Notes: generated by a model from the sequence alone, not told the origin. DNA of 64,000 bases from Methylotenera oryzisoli_B (GCA_965613685.1 OZ277031.1:930001-994000); one strand, 5' to 3'. Counted from the stretch's first letter, positions 53,459 to 62,560 are shown. Numbers and translations are program-made.

Positions 53459-54262
53459 TCAAGCACTAAGCGCTCTTTTACCAGGGATGGCTGCCAGCAA
53501 GTTCTGCGTGTAAGGGTGTTGCGGACGCTGATAAACCGCCTCAACCTGCCCCCGCTCGACCACCTTACCCTGGTGCATCACCACGATGTCATCGGCTATG
53601 TGACGCACCACGCGCAAATCGTGGCTAATGAACAAATAGCTTAACGCCATTTCCGCTTGCAACTCTTTCAACAGCAACAGTATCTGTGCTTGTATGGACA
53701 CGTCTAAAGCCGAGACCGGCTCATCGCACACCACCACTTTAGGCGACAGCACCAATGCACGGGCTATGCCTATGCGCTGGCGTTGCCCACCGGAAAATTC
53801 GTGCGGGTATTTTTGCATGTCGGACTCGCTCAAACCAACGCGTTTCAACATCGCAATGACCTTGGCTTGCTGTTCAGTCGCGTTGCCCAAGCCATGAATA
53901 AGCAAGCCCTCAGCAACTATCTCGCCCACGCGCATGCGCGGATTGAGTGACGCAAACGGGTCCTGAAAAACCATTTGCAAATTTTTACGCACTTGCCTTA
54001 ACGCAGCGCCGTCTAACTTGGCCAAATCTTGACCGGCGAACAACACCTCGCCACTGTCCAAGGCTTGCAATTGTAACAGACAACGGGCCAAGGTGGATTT
54101 GCCGCTGCCAGATTCCCCGACGACAGCCAAGGTTTTACCGGCTTTTAATTCGATACTCACGTCATCCAAGGCTCGCACAAGGCTAGTGCCAAATCCGAAT
54201 TTACCACTGCGTTGGCTGTAAGTTTTAACCAAGTGCTTGGCTTGCAATACAATGTCCGTCAT
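53459..54262 (-). CDS. Peptide-type ABC transporter ATP-binding protein (DppF/OppF-like)
   Basis: 267-residue ABC ATPase. Walker A GESGSGKST, Q-loop in MVFQDPFASLNPRM, signature SGGQRQRIGIARAL, Walker B VVVCDEPVSALD and switch His in FISHDL are all intact. QRPQHPYTQNLLAAIPG is the typical OppF/DppF C-terminal segment. It overlaps the companion ATPase by ATGA. No permease or binding protein gene is in the window, so partners must be elsewhere. Placed between yfgM and hisS, an unusual location. Confidence 0.9.
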   Translation of the reverse strand: MTDIVLQAKHLVKTYSQRSGKFGFGTSLVRALDDVSIELKAGKTLAVVGESGSGKSTLARCLLQLQALDSGEVLFAGQDLAKLDGAALRQVRKNLQMVFQDPFASLNPRMRVGEIVAEGLLIHGLGNATEQQAKVIAMLKRVGLSESDMQKYPHEFSGGQRQRIGIARALVLSPKVVVCDEPVSALDVSIQAQILLLLKELQAEMALSYLFISHDLRVVRHIADDIVVMHQGKVVERGQVEAVYQRPQHPYTQNLLAAIPGKRALSA

Positions 54263-55146
54263 GCCTGCTCCTGATTTTGCATCTGAGTTTGGCTCTTGCT
54301 TTCAGCTAGCCAAGCATAATCAATCGGTTGCAATGGCTTCTTGCCCTCGGCATCCGGCACACAGGCCAGCAAGGCTTTGGTGTAAGGGTGTTGCGGATTA
54401 TTTAAGACCTGTTGCTTGCTGCCGGCCTCGACAATTTCACCACGGAACATCACCACCACCTGATCAGCGATATCGGCTACCACGCCAAAATCGTGCGTAA
54501 TGAACAGCATACCCATGTTCATGCGGGTCTTAAGCTCGTCCAACAGCGTCAGTATTTGCGCCTGCACCGTCACATCCAAGGCCGTGGTTGGCTCGTCCGC
54601 AATCAACAAACACGGTTCGCAGGCTATGCTCATGGCGATCATCACCCGCTGACGCTGGCCACCGGACAATTCGTCTGGGTAGCTGTTGGCGCGGTTTTCT
54701 GGAATGCCTACCATGCTTAATAAACTGGCAATCTTGCTTTGCAAGGCCGCTCCCTTTAACCCTAAATGCGTAGTCAGGCTTTCGCCTATTTGGTAACCCA
54801 CTGTGAGCACTGGGTTGAGCGAAGTCATGGGCTCTTGAAAGATCATGGCAATTTTAGCCCCGCGAATTTTGCGCATGCTGGGGTCATCCAACTGCGTTAG
54901 ATCTTGCACGCCAGACTCGCCGTCGTTAAACAAGACCTGACCGCCGGTCAAACGTAACTGTTTAGACAGCAAGCCCATAATGGACAAAGCCGTCAAGCTT
55001 TTACCACTGCCGGATTCGCCGACCACGCAAGTGGTTTTGCCTGGCAAGATGCTAAAGCCGACCTGCTTAACCAATAAGCGATCGATGGCGTTTTTAGGCG
55101 CTATGTTGATGTTTTGCAACTGCAATAAGGGAACAAAGGAGTTCAT
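54259..55146 (-). CDS. Peptide-type ABC transporter ATP-binding protein (DppD/OppD-like)
   Basis: 295-residue ABC ATPase partner. Walker A GESGSGKSL, Q-loop MIFQEPMTSLNPVL, signature SGGQRQRVMIAMSI, Walker B LLIADEPTTALD, switch FITHDF. The C-terminal DppD/OppD segment NPQHPYTKALLACVPD is present, then a Gln-rich end. The ATG at 55146 is preferred over a GTG three codons earlier. Substrate probably di/oligopeptides, but nickel or other solutes are possible. Confidence 0.88.
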   Translation of the reverse strand: MNSFVPLLQLQNINIAPKNAIDRLLVKQVGFSILPGKTTCVVGESGSGKSLTALSIMGLLSKQLRLTGGQVLFNDGESGVQDLTQLDDPSMRKIRGAKIAMIFQEPMTSLNPVLTVGYQIGESLTTHLGLKGAALQSKIASLLSMVGIPENRANSYPDELSGGQRQRVMIAMSIACEPCLLIADEPTTALDVTVQAQILTLLDELKTRMNMGMLFITHDFGVVADIADQVVVMFRGEIVEAGSKQQVLNNPQHPYTKALLACVPDAEGKKPLQPIDYAWLAESKSQTQMQNQEQA

Positions 55147-55186
55147 ATTAGCCACTAAAATTTAGCATGAATAGGCATTAAGCGAG

Positions 55187-56479
55187 TTATGGCTTAATCT
55201 GCAGGTAGGCAATGACCGCATCCAGGCTAAATTGCTGCTGTTGATCAGACGCGTCAGCGCGCATGGGCTTCAAACTGACTTGTTGTGTGTTCACTTCATC
55301 GTCACCTAAAATAATGGCATAGCGCGCCTGGCTTCTGTCGGCTTTCTTCATTTGCGATTTAAAGCTGCCGCCGCCTGCGTGCAAGACCACTTGCAAACCT
55401 GCTTGACGTAGCTTTTCTGCCAATGCAAAAGCGGCTTTTTCCGCCAACTCACCGACGTTAACCAAATACACGTCTGGGGCATCGTCGGCCACCACGCCGT
55501 ATTCTTGCATCAACAAAAACACCCGCTCCAAACCTATGCCAAAACCGCATGCGGGGGTCGCTTCGCCGCCCAATCGTTCAACCAAACTGTCGTAACGGCC
55601 GCCACCGGCTATGGTGCCTTGCGCGCCCAGCTTAGTGGTCACCCATTCAAACACGGTGCGATTGTAATAATCCAGCCCGCGAACCAAACGTGCATTAATG
55701 GTGAAGGCCACGCCGGCTTCCCTTAACAATGCACACAGACCATCAAAATGCGCGCGGGTTGCATCGCCCAAGCAATCAATTAATTTTGGGGCTGCTTCAC
55801 ACAAGGCTTGCATGCGTGGGTTTTTGCTGTCCAAAATGCGTAAGGGGTTGCTGTGGAGGCGGCGTTTGGCATCCTCGTCCAGGCTGTCAAGGTGCTGCTC
55901 AAAATAGGCTATCAAAACTTCACGGTAAGCGGCACGCTCATGCGCATCGCCTATGCTGTTTATTTGCAACTCGACATCACTGATGCCTAACTCACGCCAC
56001 AAGCGTGCCAACAACACAATTTGCTCAGCGTCCACTTGCGGGCTATCAAAGCCAAAAGCTTCCACGCCTATTTGATGAAATTGCCGTTGACGGCCTTTTT
56101 GCACGTTCTCATGCCTAAACATGGCGCCGCTGTACCACAAGCGCACTGGCCCATTGTAAGTTAGGTTACTTTCTATGACGGCGCGCACGCAGCCGGCTGT
56201 GCCTTCTGGGCGCAGGGTCAATTTGTCACCATTGAGGGCGTCTTGCCAGGCGTACATTTCTTTTTCAACGATATCGGTGTGTTCGCCTACCGAACGCACA
56301 AACAGATCGGTGCTTTCCACCAAAGGCATGCGTATGTTCTTGTAGCCGTATTGGGCCAGCACGCGGCGTGCGGTGTCTTCTAACTTAAACCAGAGCGGCG
56401 TGTGCTCGGGCAAAATATCGTAAAAGCCTTTGATACTTTGAAATTTATTGGGTTTGGTTTTGCTTGTGTTATCCGGCAT
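55187..56479 (-). CDS. hisS: Histidine--tRNA ligase
   Basis: 430-residue class II synthetase. Motif 1 and the GFYDILPEHTPLW start, motif 2 RHENVQKGRQRQFHQ, the histidine-binding LVRGLDYYN and motif 3 GFGIGLERV are all present, with the C-terminal anticodon-binding domain. It is the true synthetase, as opposed to HisZ at 31.6 kb. Two bp separate it from ispG. Confidence 0.97.
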   Translation of the reverse strand: MPDNTSKTKPNKFQSIKGFYDILPEHTPLWFKLEDTARRVLAQYGYKNIRMPLVESTDLFVRSVGEHTDIVEKEMYAWQDALNGDKLTLRPEGTAGCVRAVIESNLTYNGPVRLWYSGAMFRHENVQKGRQRQFHQIGVEAFGFDSPQVDAEQIVLLARLWRELGISDVELQINSIGDAHERAAYREVLIAYFEQHLDSLDEDAKRRLHSNPLRILDSKNPRMQALCEAAPKLIDCLGDATRAHFDGLCALLREAGVAFTINARLVRGLDYYNRTVFEWVTTKLGAQGTIAGGGRYDSLVERLGGEATPACGFGIGLERVFLLMQEYGVVADDAPDVYLVNVGELAEKAAFALAEKLRQAGLQVVLHAGGGSFKSQMKKADRSQARYAIILGDDEVNTQQVSLKPMRADASDQQQQFSLDAVIAYLQIKP

Positions 56480-56481
56480 AC

Positions 56482-57792
56482 TTAAATGGCTTTAATGGCT
56501 ATGGTTTTTTGGCTGACAGGTCTGGCAGTAGGCTGATGCAATTTTCCGCCTAGGGCGTAATGCGTTTGCACGTAATCCTCTACTATGGCTTGAAATTCTT
56601 CGGCGATGCGATCGCCTTTTAGGGTCACGGTTTTTTCCCCATCCACAAACACTGGTGCCACCGGCGTTTCGCCTGTGCCTGGCAGGCTAATGCCAATGTT
56701 GGCTAACTTGGATTCACCCGGACCATTGACCACGCAACCCATGACCGCCACGTTTAAGTTTTCCACGCCGGCATAACGGCCTCGCCAATGCGGCATTTGC
56801 TGCCTTAAATAAACTTGGATTTGCATGGCCAACTCTTGGAAATAAGTTGAGGTAGTGCGCCCGCAGCCTGGGCATGCGGTGACCAATGGCGTAAAAGAGC
56901 GTATGCCCATGGTTTGTAAAATTTCTTGCGCGACGATGACTTCTTTGCTGCGCGATTCATTCGGTTCCGGCGTCAAGGACACGCGTATGGTGTTGCCTAT
57001 GCCGCGTTGTAAAAGCAAGGCCAAGGCAGCCGTGGAGGCCACTATGCCTTTCGAGCCCATGCCGGCTTCCGTTAAGCCTAAGTGCAAGGGGTAATCGCAA
57101 CGACCGGCCAAATCGGTGTAAACGGTGACCAAATCTTGCACGTTGCTGACTTTGCAAGAAATAATGATTTGATTGGGCGACAGACCCAATGCCACGGCTT
57201 GCTCGGCGCTTTCTGTGGCAGATTGAATCAAAGCTTCACGCATGAGCGCATCGGCACTTAGTGGTGCGCTTAACTTGGCGTTATCGTCCATCATTTGCGC
57301 CATTTTCACTTGGTCTAAACTGCCCCAATTAACGCCTATGCGCACGGCTTTCTTGTAAGTCACTGCCGCTTCTATCATGGCCGCAAACTGCTCATCACGT
57401 TTAGAACCTTTACCCACGTTGCCTGGATTGATGCGGTATTTAGCTAAGGCCTGGGCGCAGTCTGGGTACTGCGCCAACAATTTATGACCGTTATAGTGGA
57501 AATCGCCGACCAATGGCACGTTACAACCAAGGGCATCCAAACCCTGGCGTATGGTAGCGACTTGTGCCGCCGCTTCAGGCGAGTTAACCGTAATGCGCAC
57601 CACTTCGCTGCCAGCTTGCCAAAGTTCAAACACTTGGGCTATGGTCGCCTTGGCATCCGCGGTATCGGTGTTGGTCATGCTTTGCACCACCACCGGACTG
57701 GCTAGCGTGCCGTTCAAGCCACCGCCTACCGGCACGTGCGCTATCATCACCTGCAGGGTTGGGCGTGAGGCATGCAACTGGGATAGATTCAT
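56482..57792 (-). CDS. ispG: 4-hydroxy-3-methylbut-2-en-1-yl diphosphate synthase
   Basis: 436-residue iron-sulfur enzyme of the MEP isoprenoid pathway. TIM barrel with the VVVQSMTNTDT start, then cluster Cys residues in TACPGCGRT and GCVVNGPGE. Length slightly above E. coli (372), with the insertion common in Betaproteobacteria. The ferredoxin or flavodoxin donor is not encoded beside it. Between rodZ (15 bp) and hisS (2 bp). Confidence 0.96.
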   Translation of the reverse strand: MNLSQLHASRPTLQVMIAHVPVGGGLNGTLASPVVVQSMTNTDTADAKATIAQVFELWQAGSEVVRITVNSPEAAAQVATIRQGLDALGCNVPLVGDFHYNGHKLLAQYPDCAQALAKYRINPGNVGKGSKRDEQFAAMIEAAVTYKKAVRIGVNWGSLDQVKMAQMMDDNAKLSAPLSADALMREALIQSATESAEQAVALGLSPNQIIISCKVSNVQDLVTVYTDLAGRCDYPLHLGLTEAGMGSKGIVASTAALALLLQRGIGNTIRVSLTPEPNESRSKEVIVAQEILQTMGIRSFTPLVTACPGCGRTTSTYFQELAMQIQVYLRQQMPHWRGRYAGVENLNVAVMGCVVNGPGESKLANIGISLPGTGETPVAPVFVDGEKTVTLKGDRIAEEFQAIVEDYVQTHYALGGKLHQPTARPVSQKTIAIKAI

Positions 57793-57807
57793 GGTGATCG
57801 TGTTCTC

Positions 57808-58749
57808 TTATTCAAGGGTCAGGCGAGCCGTGTTGTTAAACGTTTTGCTGGCCACGTCGACCGACTTCCCCATGTAATCTAGGGACGTGGCTTTAGCATT
57901 GCCCAGCCATACAAACAAGGGTGGCTGCGCCTCAATCTTATCGCTGCTGTAGGCCGTGAGCATTTTTTCAAAGAGCACGGCGCCCGATTTGTCTTTAACT
58001 TGCACCCAGGCCTTATCGGTCGCGGACACGGTCAGCCATGCACGGTTACCAGCGGTGTTGGCTTTTACCTCAGACGGCATGCTCATGTCCGAGCTGAGGC
58101 TTAGCTGCAAGCCATCGTTAGCAGACACGGTTGCCGGACTTGGTTTAGGCTTAGCAGGTGCCAGTTCACTAGGGGCTGGGCTAGGCAATGTGTCGGCCAA
58201 ATTGGTGGCGACGGGATGGTCTGTGCCGCCCTCGGTTGCAAGTGAGCTGACGGGTTCGGCTAAGGTGGGAGGCGCTGCGACTAATTCGGGCAAGGCGACG
58301 GACGACACCTCTTCATCATTGTTGGCCGCATCCGTTGCAATGGACGCAGCTTGCTCTACTTGAAAATACCAGACCACTAACAGCAGCGATAGCAAAATTG
58401 CCGCGTACTTAATCCATGGCGAGCTTTTTTTAACCAACTGCACATGCGGTATAGAGGTCTGCACATTGAGGCTGGTAGGCGTGTTATCCGGTACGCGCTG
58501 ACGGTAGCCATCAAGCAAAGGCTCGGCATCCAACTCCAATAAACGCGCGTAATTACGGATAAAACCACGCGTGACCATAGGCTGTGGCAAGGCCGAGAAA
58601 TCATCGTTTTCCAATGCGCTGATTTGTTTTAGGCTTAAGCGCAAGCTGTCGGACACGGCTTGCACACTCATGTTTTTAGCGTTTCTAGCAGCGGCTAAGG
58701 CCGCACCTAATGGCGGCCATTCTCCGGCCTGGCTGATCTCGTCTGTCAT
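57808..58749 (-). CDS. rodZ: RodZ-like cytoskeletal protein (HTH + DUF4115)
   Basis: 313-residue single-pass membrane protein linking MreB to the cell-shape machinery. N-terminal Xre-type helix-turn-helix (about 15-80, LAAARNAKNMSVQAVSDSLR), one membrane segment (~111-128, KYAAILLSLLLVVWYFQ), a Pro/Ala/Ser-rich linker, and a C-terminal DUF4115 domain (~225-313). It overlaps pilF by ATGA. The pilF-rodZ-ispG order is standard for the class. Confidence 0.92.
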   Translation of the reverse strand: MTDEISQAGEWPPLGAALAAARNAKNMSVQAVSDSLRLSLKQISALENDDFSALPQPMVTRGFIRNYARLLELDAEPLLDGYRQRVPDNTPTSLNVQTSIPHVQLVKKSSPWIKYAAILLSLLLVVWYFQVEQAASIATDAANNDEEVSSVALPELVAAPPTLAEPVSSLATEGGTDHPVATNLADTLPSPAPSELAPAKPKPSPATVSANDGLQLSLSSDMSMPSEVKANTAGNRAWLTVSATDKAWVQVKDKSGAVLFEKMLTAYSSDKIEAQPPLFVWLGNAKATSLDYMGKSVDVASKTFNNTARLTLE

Positions 58750-59501
58750 GGTCTCACACCCTGTAATAGCTGAGCTTGCTCCGATTCTGGATAATTCCGC
58801 CTTAATTCTAACGCATAACTGGCTTCAAGATTTGCATCACCCAGCGCGCGTTCAATTTGGATGGCCAACCACAGCATGTTGGCACTGGCTTTTGACGACA
58901 AGGCCACTTGCAAGGTTTTCTTAGCCGCCAACGCATCCTTGCGCTTAAATTGGATGGTTGCCAACTGGTAGGCCGCCACACTGGCAGACGGGTCTAGCTG
59001 CAAGGCACGCAGCAAATAGCCTTCTGCCTGAACGCTGTCGTTTTTGCGCAAGGAACAGACGGCGGCATTGGTGTAGGCTATGGCCGGAGTGGCGTACAAG
59101 GGATTTTTTAGCGCGGCCATAAATTGGCCTATGGATTCATCCAAGCGATTGCGCGCGCACAAGAAACTGCCGTAATTGTTGCGCGCTTCTGAATTAAGCG
59201 GCTCCAATTGCACGGCTTTTTTGAAGTTAAGTTCCGCCAGCGCATCTTGACCCAGCGCAGCCTGCACCAGACCCAAGCCGTTGTAAGCCGCCGCATAACT
59301 GGGTTCAATTTTACTGGCCAGGCTAAATTCTTCTAAGGCCACATCCAAGCGGCCCTGTTGCAAATACACCGCACCTAAATCAGCGTGTGCCTGCGCCCGC
59401 TCTTTAGGTTTGTCATTAAAGTTCTCCGGTTGCGTGGTGCATGCCATCAAGGCCAGCACTAGGCTAGCCATTATTACAGCATGTGGGCTAAACGCGCGCA
59501 T
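58746..59501 (-). CDS. pilF: Type IV pilus biogenesis/stability lipoprotein PilF (PilW)
   Basis: 251-residue outer membrane lipoprotein that helps assemble the PilQ secretin. Signal ends LALMAC with Cys21. About six TPR units follow (AHADLGAVYLQQGRLDVALE; AAYNGLGLVQAALGQDALAE). It is 2 bp after rlmN and overlaps rodZ, so the three genes are expressed together. Its presence suggests type IV pili, though the other pil genes are not here. Confidence 0.92.
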   Translation of the reverse strand: MRAFSPHAVIMASLVLALMACTTQPENFNDKPKERAQAHADLGAVYLQQGRLDVALEEFSLASKIEPSYAAAYNGLGLVQAALGQDALAELNFKKAVQLEPLNSEARNNYGSFLCARNRLDESIGQFMAALKNPLYATPAIAYTNAAVCSLRKNDSVQAEGYLLRALQLDPSASVAAYQLATIQFKRKDALAAKKTLQVALSSKASANMLWLAIQIERALGDANLEASYALELRRNYPESEQAQLLQGVRP

Positions 59502-59503
59502 GG

Positions 59504-60604
59504 TTAAACTGCCTCTATGGCAATGTGCTTGGCACTGCGTTTGGTTTTATCTAAAACTTTGCCAGCCAACTGCCCGCATGCTGCATCGATGTCTTCGCCG
59601 CGGGTTTTACGCACCGTCACGACGAAACCGGCTTGCATCAGCACGTCTCTAAACACCCGCACGTGATTGGGCTGGGAAGTCCCGTAGCCACTGTTAGGAA
59701 ACGGATTAAACGGGATTAAATTGAATTTGCACGGCACGTGCTTGACCAACTGGATCAATTGCTGAGCATGCTCAACCGTGTCATTAATGCCATCCAACAT
59801 CACGTATTCGAAGGTGACAAAGTCACGCGGTGCTTTTTCTAAATAACGATTGCATGCCGCCATCAAGTCTTTCAATGGGTATTTTTTATTGATGGGCACA
59901 ATCACGTCGCGCAACGCATCATTGGGTGCGTGCAAGCTAACGGCCAAGGCCACCGGGCAATCTTCTTTGAGTCTGTCCATGGCCGGCACTAAGCCACTGG
60001 TGGACAAGGTAACCCGCCTACGGCTTAAACCGTAAGCGTTATCGTCCAACATGATTTGCATGGCGGTGACGACATTATCGTAGTTAGCCAAAGGCTCACC
60101 CATGCCCATCATCACCACATTGCTGATAATCCGTTCATCGGCTGGCAACATATCGTAGCCCGGCTCTTGGCGCAAGGAACGGTTGGCGATGGCCAGTTGA
60201 CCTATGATTTCAGACACGCTTAAGTTGCGATTAAAGCCTTGGCGACCGGTACTGCAAAACGTGCATTCCAGCGCGCAGCCGACTTGTGAGGAAATGCACA
60301 AAGTGCCCCTGTCGTCTTCCGGTATGAACACGGTCTCTATGCTGTTGGCGGTATCGGTACCGATCAACCATTTGCGCGTGCCGTCATTGGATACTTGCTC
60401 CAACTGCACATTAGGCAAGGCAATTTCCGTCTCACCGGCTAACTTTTCCCGCAACACCTTGGCGATGTCCGTCATCTGCTCAAAATCGTGCACGCCAAAA
60501 CGGTGCATCCAGCGCATCAATTGCTTGGCACGAAAAGGCTTCTCACCTTGCTCGGCGAACCACGCGGCCAATTGCGGCTGATTAAAATTAAGTAGATTGA
60601 TCAA
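59504..60604 (-). CDS. rlmN: 23S rRNA/tRNA adenine-C2 methyltransferase RlmN
   Basis: 366-residue radical SAM enzyme methylating A2503 of 23S rRNA and A37 of some tRNAs. Radical SAM cysteines are C110, C114 and C117 (CALECTFC), and the MMGMGEPLANYDNV block and C-terminal catalytic Cys (AACGQL) are present. No ATG is near the 5' end; TTG at 60604 (MINLLNFNQPQ) gives the correct length and is taken as start. Confidence 0.95.
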   Translation of the reverse strand: MINLLNFNQPQLAAWFAEQGEKPFRAKQLMRWMHRFGVHDFEQMTDIAKVLREKLAGETEIALPNVQLEQVSNDGTRKWLIGTDTANSIETVFIPEDDRGTLCISSQVGCALECTFCSTGRQGFNRNLSVSEIIGQLAIANRSLRQEPGYDMLPADERIISNVVMMGMGEPLANYDNVVTAMQIMLDDNAYGLSRRRVTLSTSGLVPAMDRLKEDCPVALAVSLHAPNDALRDVIVPINKKYPLKDLMAACNRYLEKAPRDFVTFEYVMLDGINDTVEHAQQLIQLVKHVPCKFNLIPFNPFPNSGYGTSQPNHVRVFRDVLMQAGFVVTVRKTRGEDIDAACGQLAGKVLDKTKRSAKHIAIEAV

Positions 60605-60633
60605 AGTCGGGTCTCAAATAAATTAAGCACAAA

Positions 60634-60664
60634 TAAACAAGGCGTCTCTAGCGTATCTTGTTTA
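60634..60664. repeat. Inverted repeat in the rlmN-ndk gap
   Basis: TAAACAAG (60634-60641) is exactly complementary to CTTGTTTA (60657-60664), 15 nt loop. It could act in termination of ndk transcription or be an operator for rlmN. No strong T run follows on either side. Confidence 0.35.
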
Positions 60665-60700
60665 CTGGTGCTTAATCTAGGGCTTAGTCTTAAGGCATTT

Positions 60701-60751
60701 AATTAAACACCGGTTTGAATTAAATACCAGGCTTAATTAAACACAAAGCAT
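60701..60751. repeat. Three imperfect tandem copies of a 17 bp repeat after ndk
   Basis: Units starting AATTAAACACC (60701), AATTAAATACC (60718) and AATTAAACACA (60735), each 17 bp, run up to the ndk stop codon. The first ten bases of the unit are nearly constant; the rest varies. The unit edge coincides with the end of a slightly short Ndk. Confidence 0.6.
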
Positions 60752-61155
60752 TAACCAAAGAAATATTTGATTTCGATGGCCGCGTTCTCGGCTGAATCGG
60801 AACCGTGTACCGCATTGGCATCAATGCTTTCGGCGAAGTCAGCGCGTATGGTACCGGCAGCCGCTTCTTTTGGATTGGTGGCGCCCATTAAATCGCGGTT
60901 CACTTGCACGGCATTTTCGCCTTCTAGGGCTTGTATCATCACTGGGCCTGAAATCATGAATTTAACCAAATCATTAAAGAATGGACGCGCTGCGTGCACG
61001 GCGTAAAAACCTTCGGCTTCGGCTTTAGTTAATTGTGCCATTTTTGCTGCTACCACTTTTAAACCGGCGTTTTCAAAACGGGTGTAGATTTTACCAATTA
61101 CATTTTTTGCCACGGCATCAGGTTTGATGATAGAAAGCGTGCGTTGAACAGCCAT
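60751..61155 (-). CDS. ndk: Nucleoside diphosphate kinase
   Basis: 134-residue enzyme that equalises NTP pools by phosphate transfer through a His. Motifs SIIKPDAVAKNVIG, ALEGENAV, RDLMGATNP and the active-site NAVHGSDS are intact. It ends at KYFFG, about seven residues earlier than the usual 141-143, missing the common EGEVC-type tail. The ATG at 61155 has GGAG 5 bp upstream and yields the universal MAVQRTLSIIKPDA. A 17 bp tandem repeat begins at its stop. Confidence 0.94.
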   Translation of the reverse strand: MAVQRTLSIIKPDAVAKNVIGKIYTRFENAGLKVVAAKMAQLTKAEAEGFYAVHAARPFFNDLVKFMISGPVMIQALEGENAVQVNRDLMGATNPKEAAAGTIRADFAESIDANAVHGSDSAENAAIEIKYFFG

Positions 61156-61207
61156 AATTACTCCATTTAATGAATACATTGAAAGAACGATAAAATACCA
61201 TTTTTGA

Positions 61208-61253
61208 CGCTTAAAATAAACCTAAATTGCATGTTCAGCGCTTGTTTTAAGCG
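61208..61253. promoter_or_regulatory. Inverted repeat between ndk and fhcB
   Basis: CGCTTAAAATAA (61208-61219) and TTGTTTTAAGCG (61242-61253) are complementary in 11 of 12 positions, 22 bp apart. The right arm also sits in a local hairpin GCGCTT-GTTTT-AAGCGC (61238-61254). In a 130 bp divergent promoter region, it is a candidate regulator site for the C1 genes or ndk. Confidence 0.4.
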
Positions 61254-61285
61254 CGAATAAGCACAATGTGGCAAAATTACGCTAA

Positions 61286-62560
61286 ATGACAGTCGCTAAC
61301 CCACCCATTCCATCTTCGCACCACATTTGCCCAGCTTGCGGTTTATTGTGTGATGATGTGCCCTTAGACGGCCTAGGCAGCATTAGCACGAGCTTCCCCT
61401 GCGCAAAAAGTCAGCGCTATTTTAACCAGGCAGCAACAGCGCCAAGCCAACTAGCCAGCGTAGACGGACAGGCCTGCGATCTTAATACCGCCCTAGCAGC
61501 GGCCGCCAAGATTCTGCAAACTAGCCGTCAAACCCTGTTTGCCGGCCTGGGCACGGACGTGCAGGGCATGCGCGCGATCCTGCCATTAGCGGAAAAATGC
61601 CATGCCACCCTGGACCACATGCACAGCGAAGCCAGCGTGCGCAACACCTTGGCCATGCAAAATAGCGGCTGGCAAACCTCCACCTTGAGTGAAGTGAAAA
61701 ATCGCGCTGATTTAATTCTGGCCATAGGCACCGACATCAGCAGCAGTCACCCGCGCTTTTTTGAAAAACTGGTCTGGAATAAAGACAGCTTGTTTAACAA
61801 GGGCACGCCCCATGTGGCCTATTTGGCTGTGGACGAGGCAGACACCCAAGCCGGCGTGGCGCCAGATGGCACAACCCCTACGGTGCTTGCGGCGGATAAA
61901 AAAGCCTTGCCCGCCATACTCAATACGCTTAATGCACTGTGCAACCCGGCTTTTGCTAGATCCAATAAAACCGCATCGGTGGCCGGCCTAAGCATGGCCG
62001 CCTTAACGGCTTTATTGGAAAAAATACAAGCCGCCAATTACGCCGTCGTGGTCTGGTCAGCCAGGGAGTTAGCATACCCGCATGCAGAATTGACCGTGCA
62101 GAGCATTACCCAACTGATCGCCAAACTCAACGAGCAAACTCGCGTCGCCGGCTTGAGCCTAAACAGCGGCGATGGCGACATCAGCGTCAACCAAACCAGC
62201 ACCTGGCTTAGCGGCTTTCCCAGTCGCAATCGCTTTCAGCACGAACAAGTGTGTTACGACACGCAGCACTTCAGCACCGCCGTTCAACTTAAAAGCTGCG
62301 ATGCCTTGTTATGGGTCAGCACGTTTAATCCCAAGCCGCCGCCCAACTTCGCCGGCCCTAGCATCGTCATCGGCCATCCGAACACGCGGTTTGAGCGCCC
62401 ACCGGCGGTGTTTATTCCAGTCGGCGTGCCAGCAGTGCACGACGGCGGCACGCTATTTAGAATGGACGGCTCGATAGCCCTGTCGGTTAAAAAACTACAA
62501 GCCTCTCGGCTCCCGCGCTTAGTCGAGGTGATTAATCAACTGGCAGGCTTAATGCCATGA
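61286..62560 (+). CDS. fhcB: Formyltransferase/hydrolase complex subunit FhcB (formylmethanofuran dehydrogenase B homologue)
   Basis: 424-residue subunit of the Fhc complex, which in methylotrophs moves the formyl group from H4MPT to methylofuran and releases formate. It is related to the catalytic Mo/W subunit of archaeal formylmethanofuran dehydrogenase (N-terminus CPACGLLCDDVPLDG) but the bacterial version lacks the metal-pterin cofactor and redox activity. It diverges from ndk. No clear ribosome site precedes the ATG at 61286. It overlaps fhcA by ATGA. Confidence 0.92.
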   Translation: MTVANPPIPSSHHICPACGLLCDDVPLDGLGSISTSFPCAKSQRYFNQAATAPSQLASVDGQACDLNTALAAAAKILQTSRQTLFAGLGTDVQGMRAILPLAEKCHATLDHMHSEASVRNTLAMQNSGWQTSTLSEVKNRADLILAIGTDISSSHPRFFEKLVWNKDSLFNKGTPHVAYLAVDEADTQAGVAPDGTTPTVLAADKKALPAILNTLNALCNPAFARSNKTASVAGLSMAALTALLEKIQAANYAVVVWSARELAYPHAELTVQSITQLIAKLNEQTRVAGLSLNSGDGDISVNQTSTWLSGFPSRNRFQHEQVCYDTQHFSTAVQLKSCDALLWVSTFNPKPPPNFAGPSIVIGHPNTRFERPPAVFIPVGVPAVHDGGTLFRMDGSIALSVKKLQASRLPRLVEVINQLAGLMP

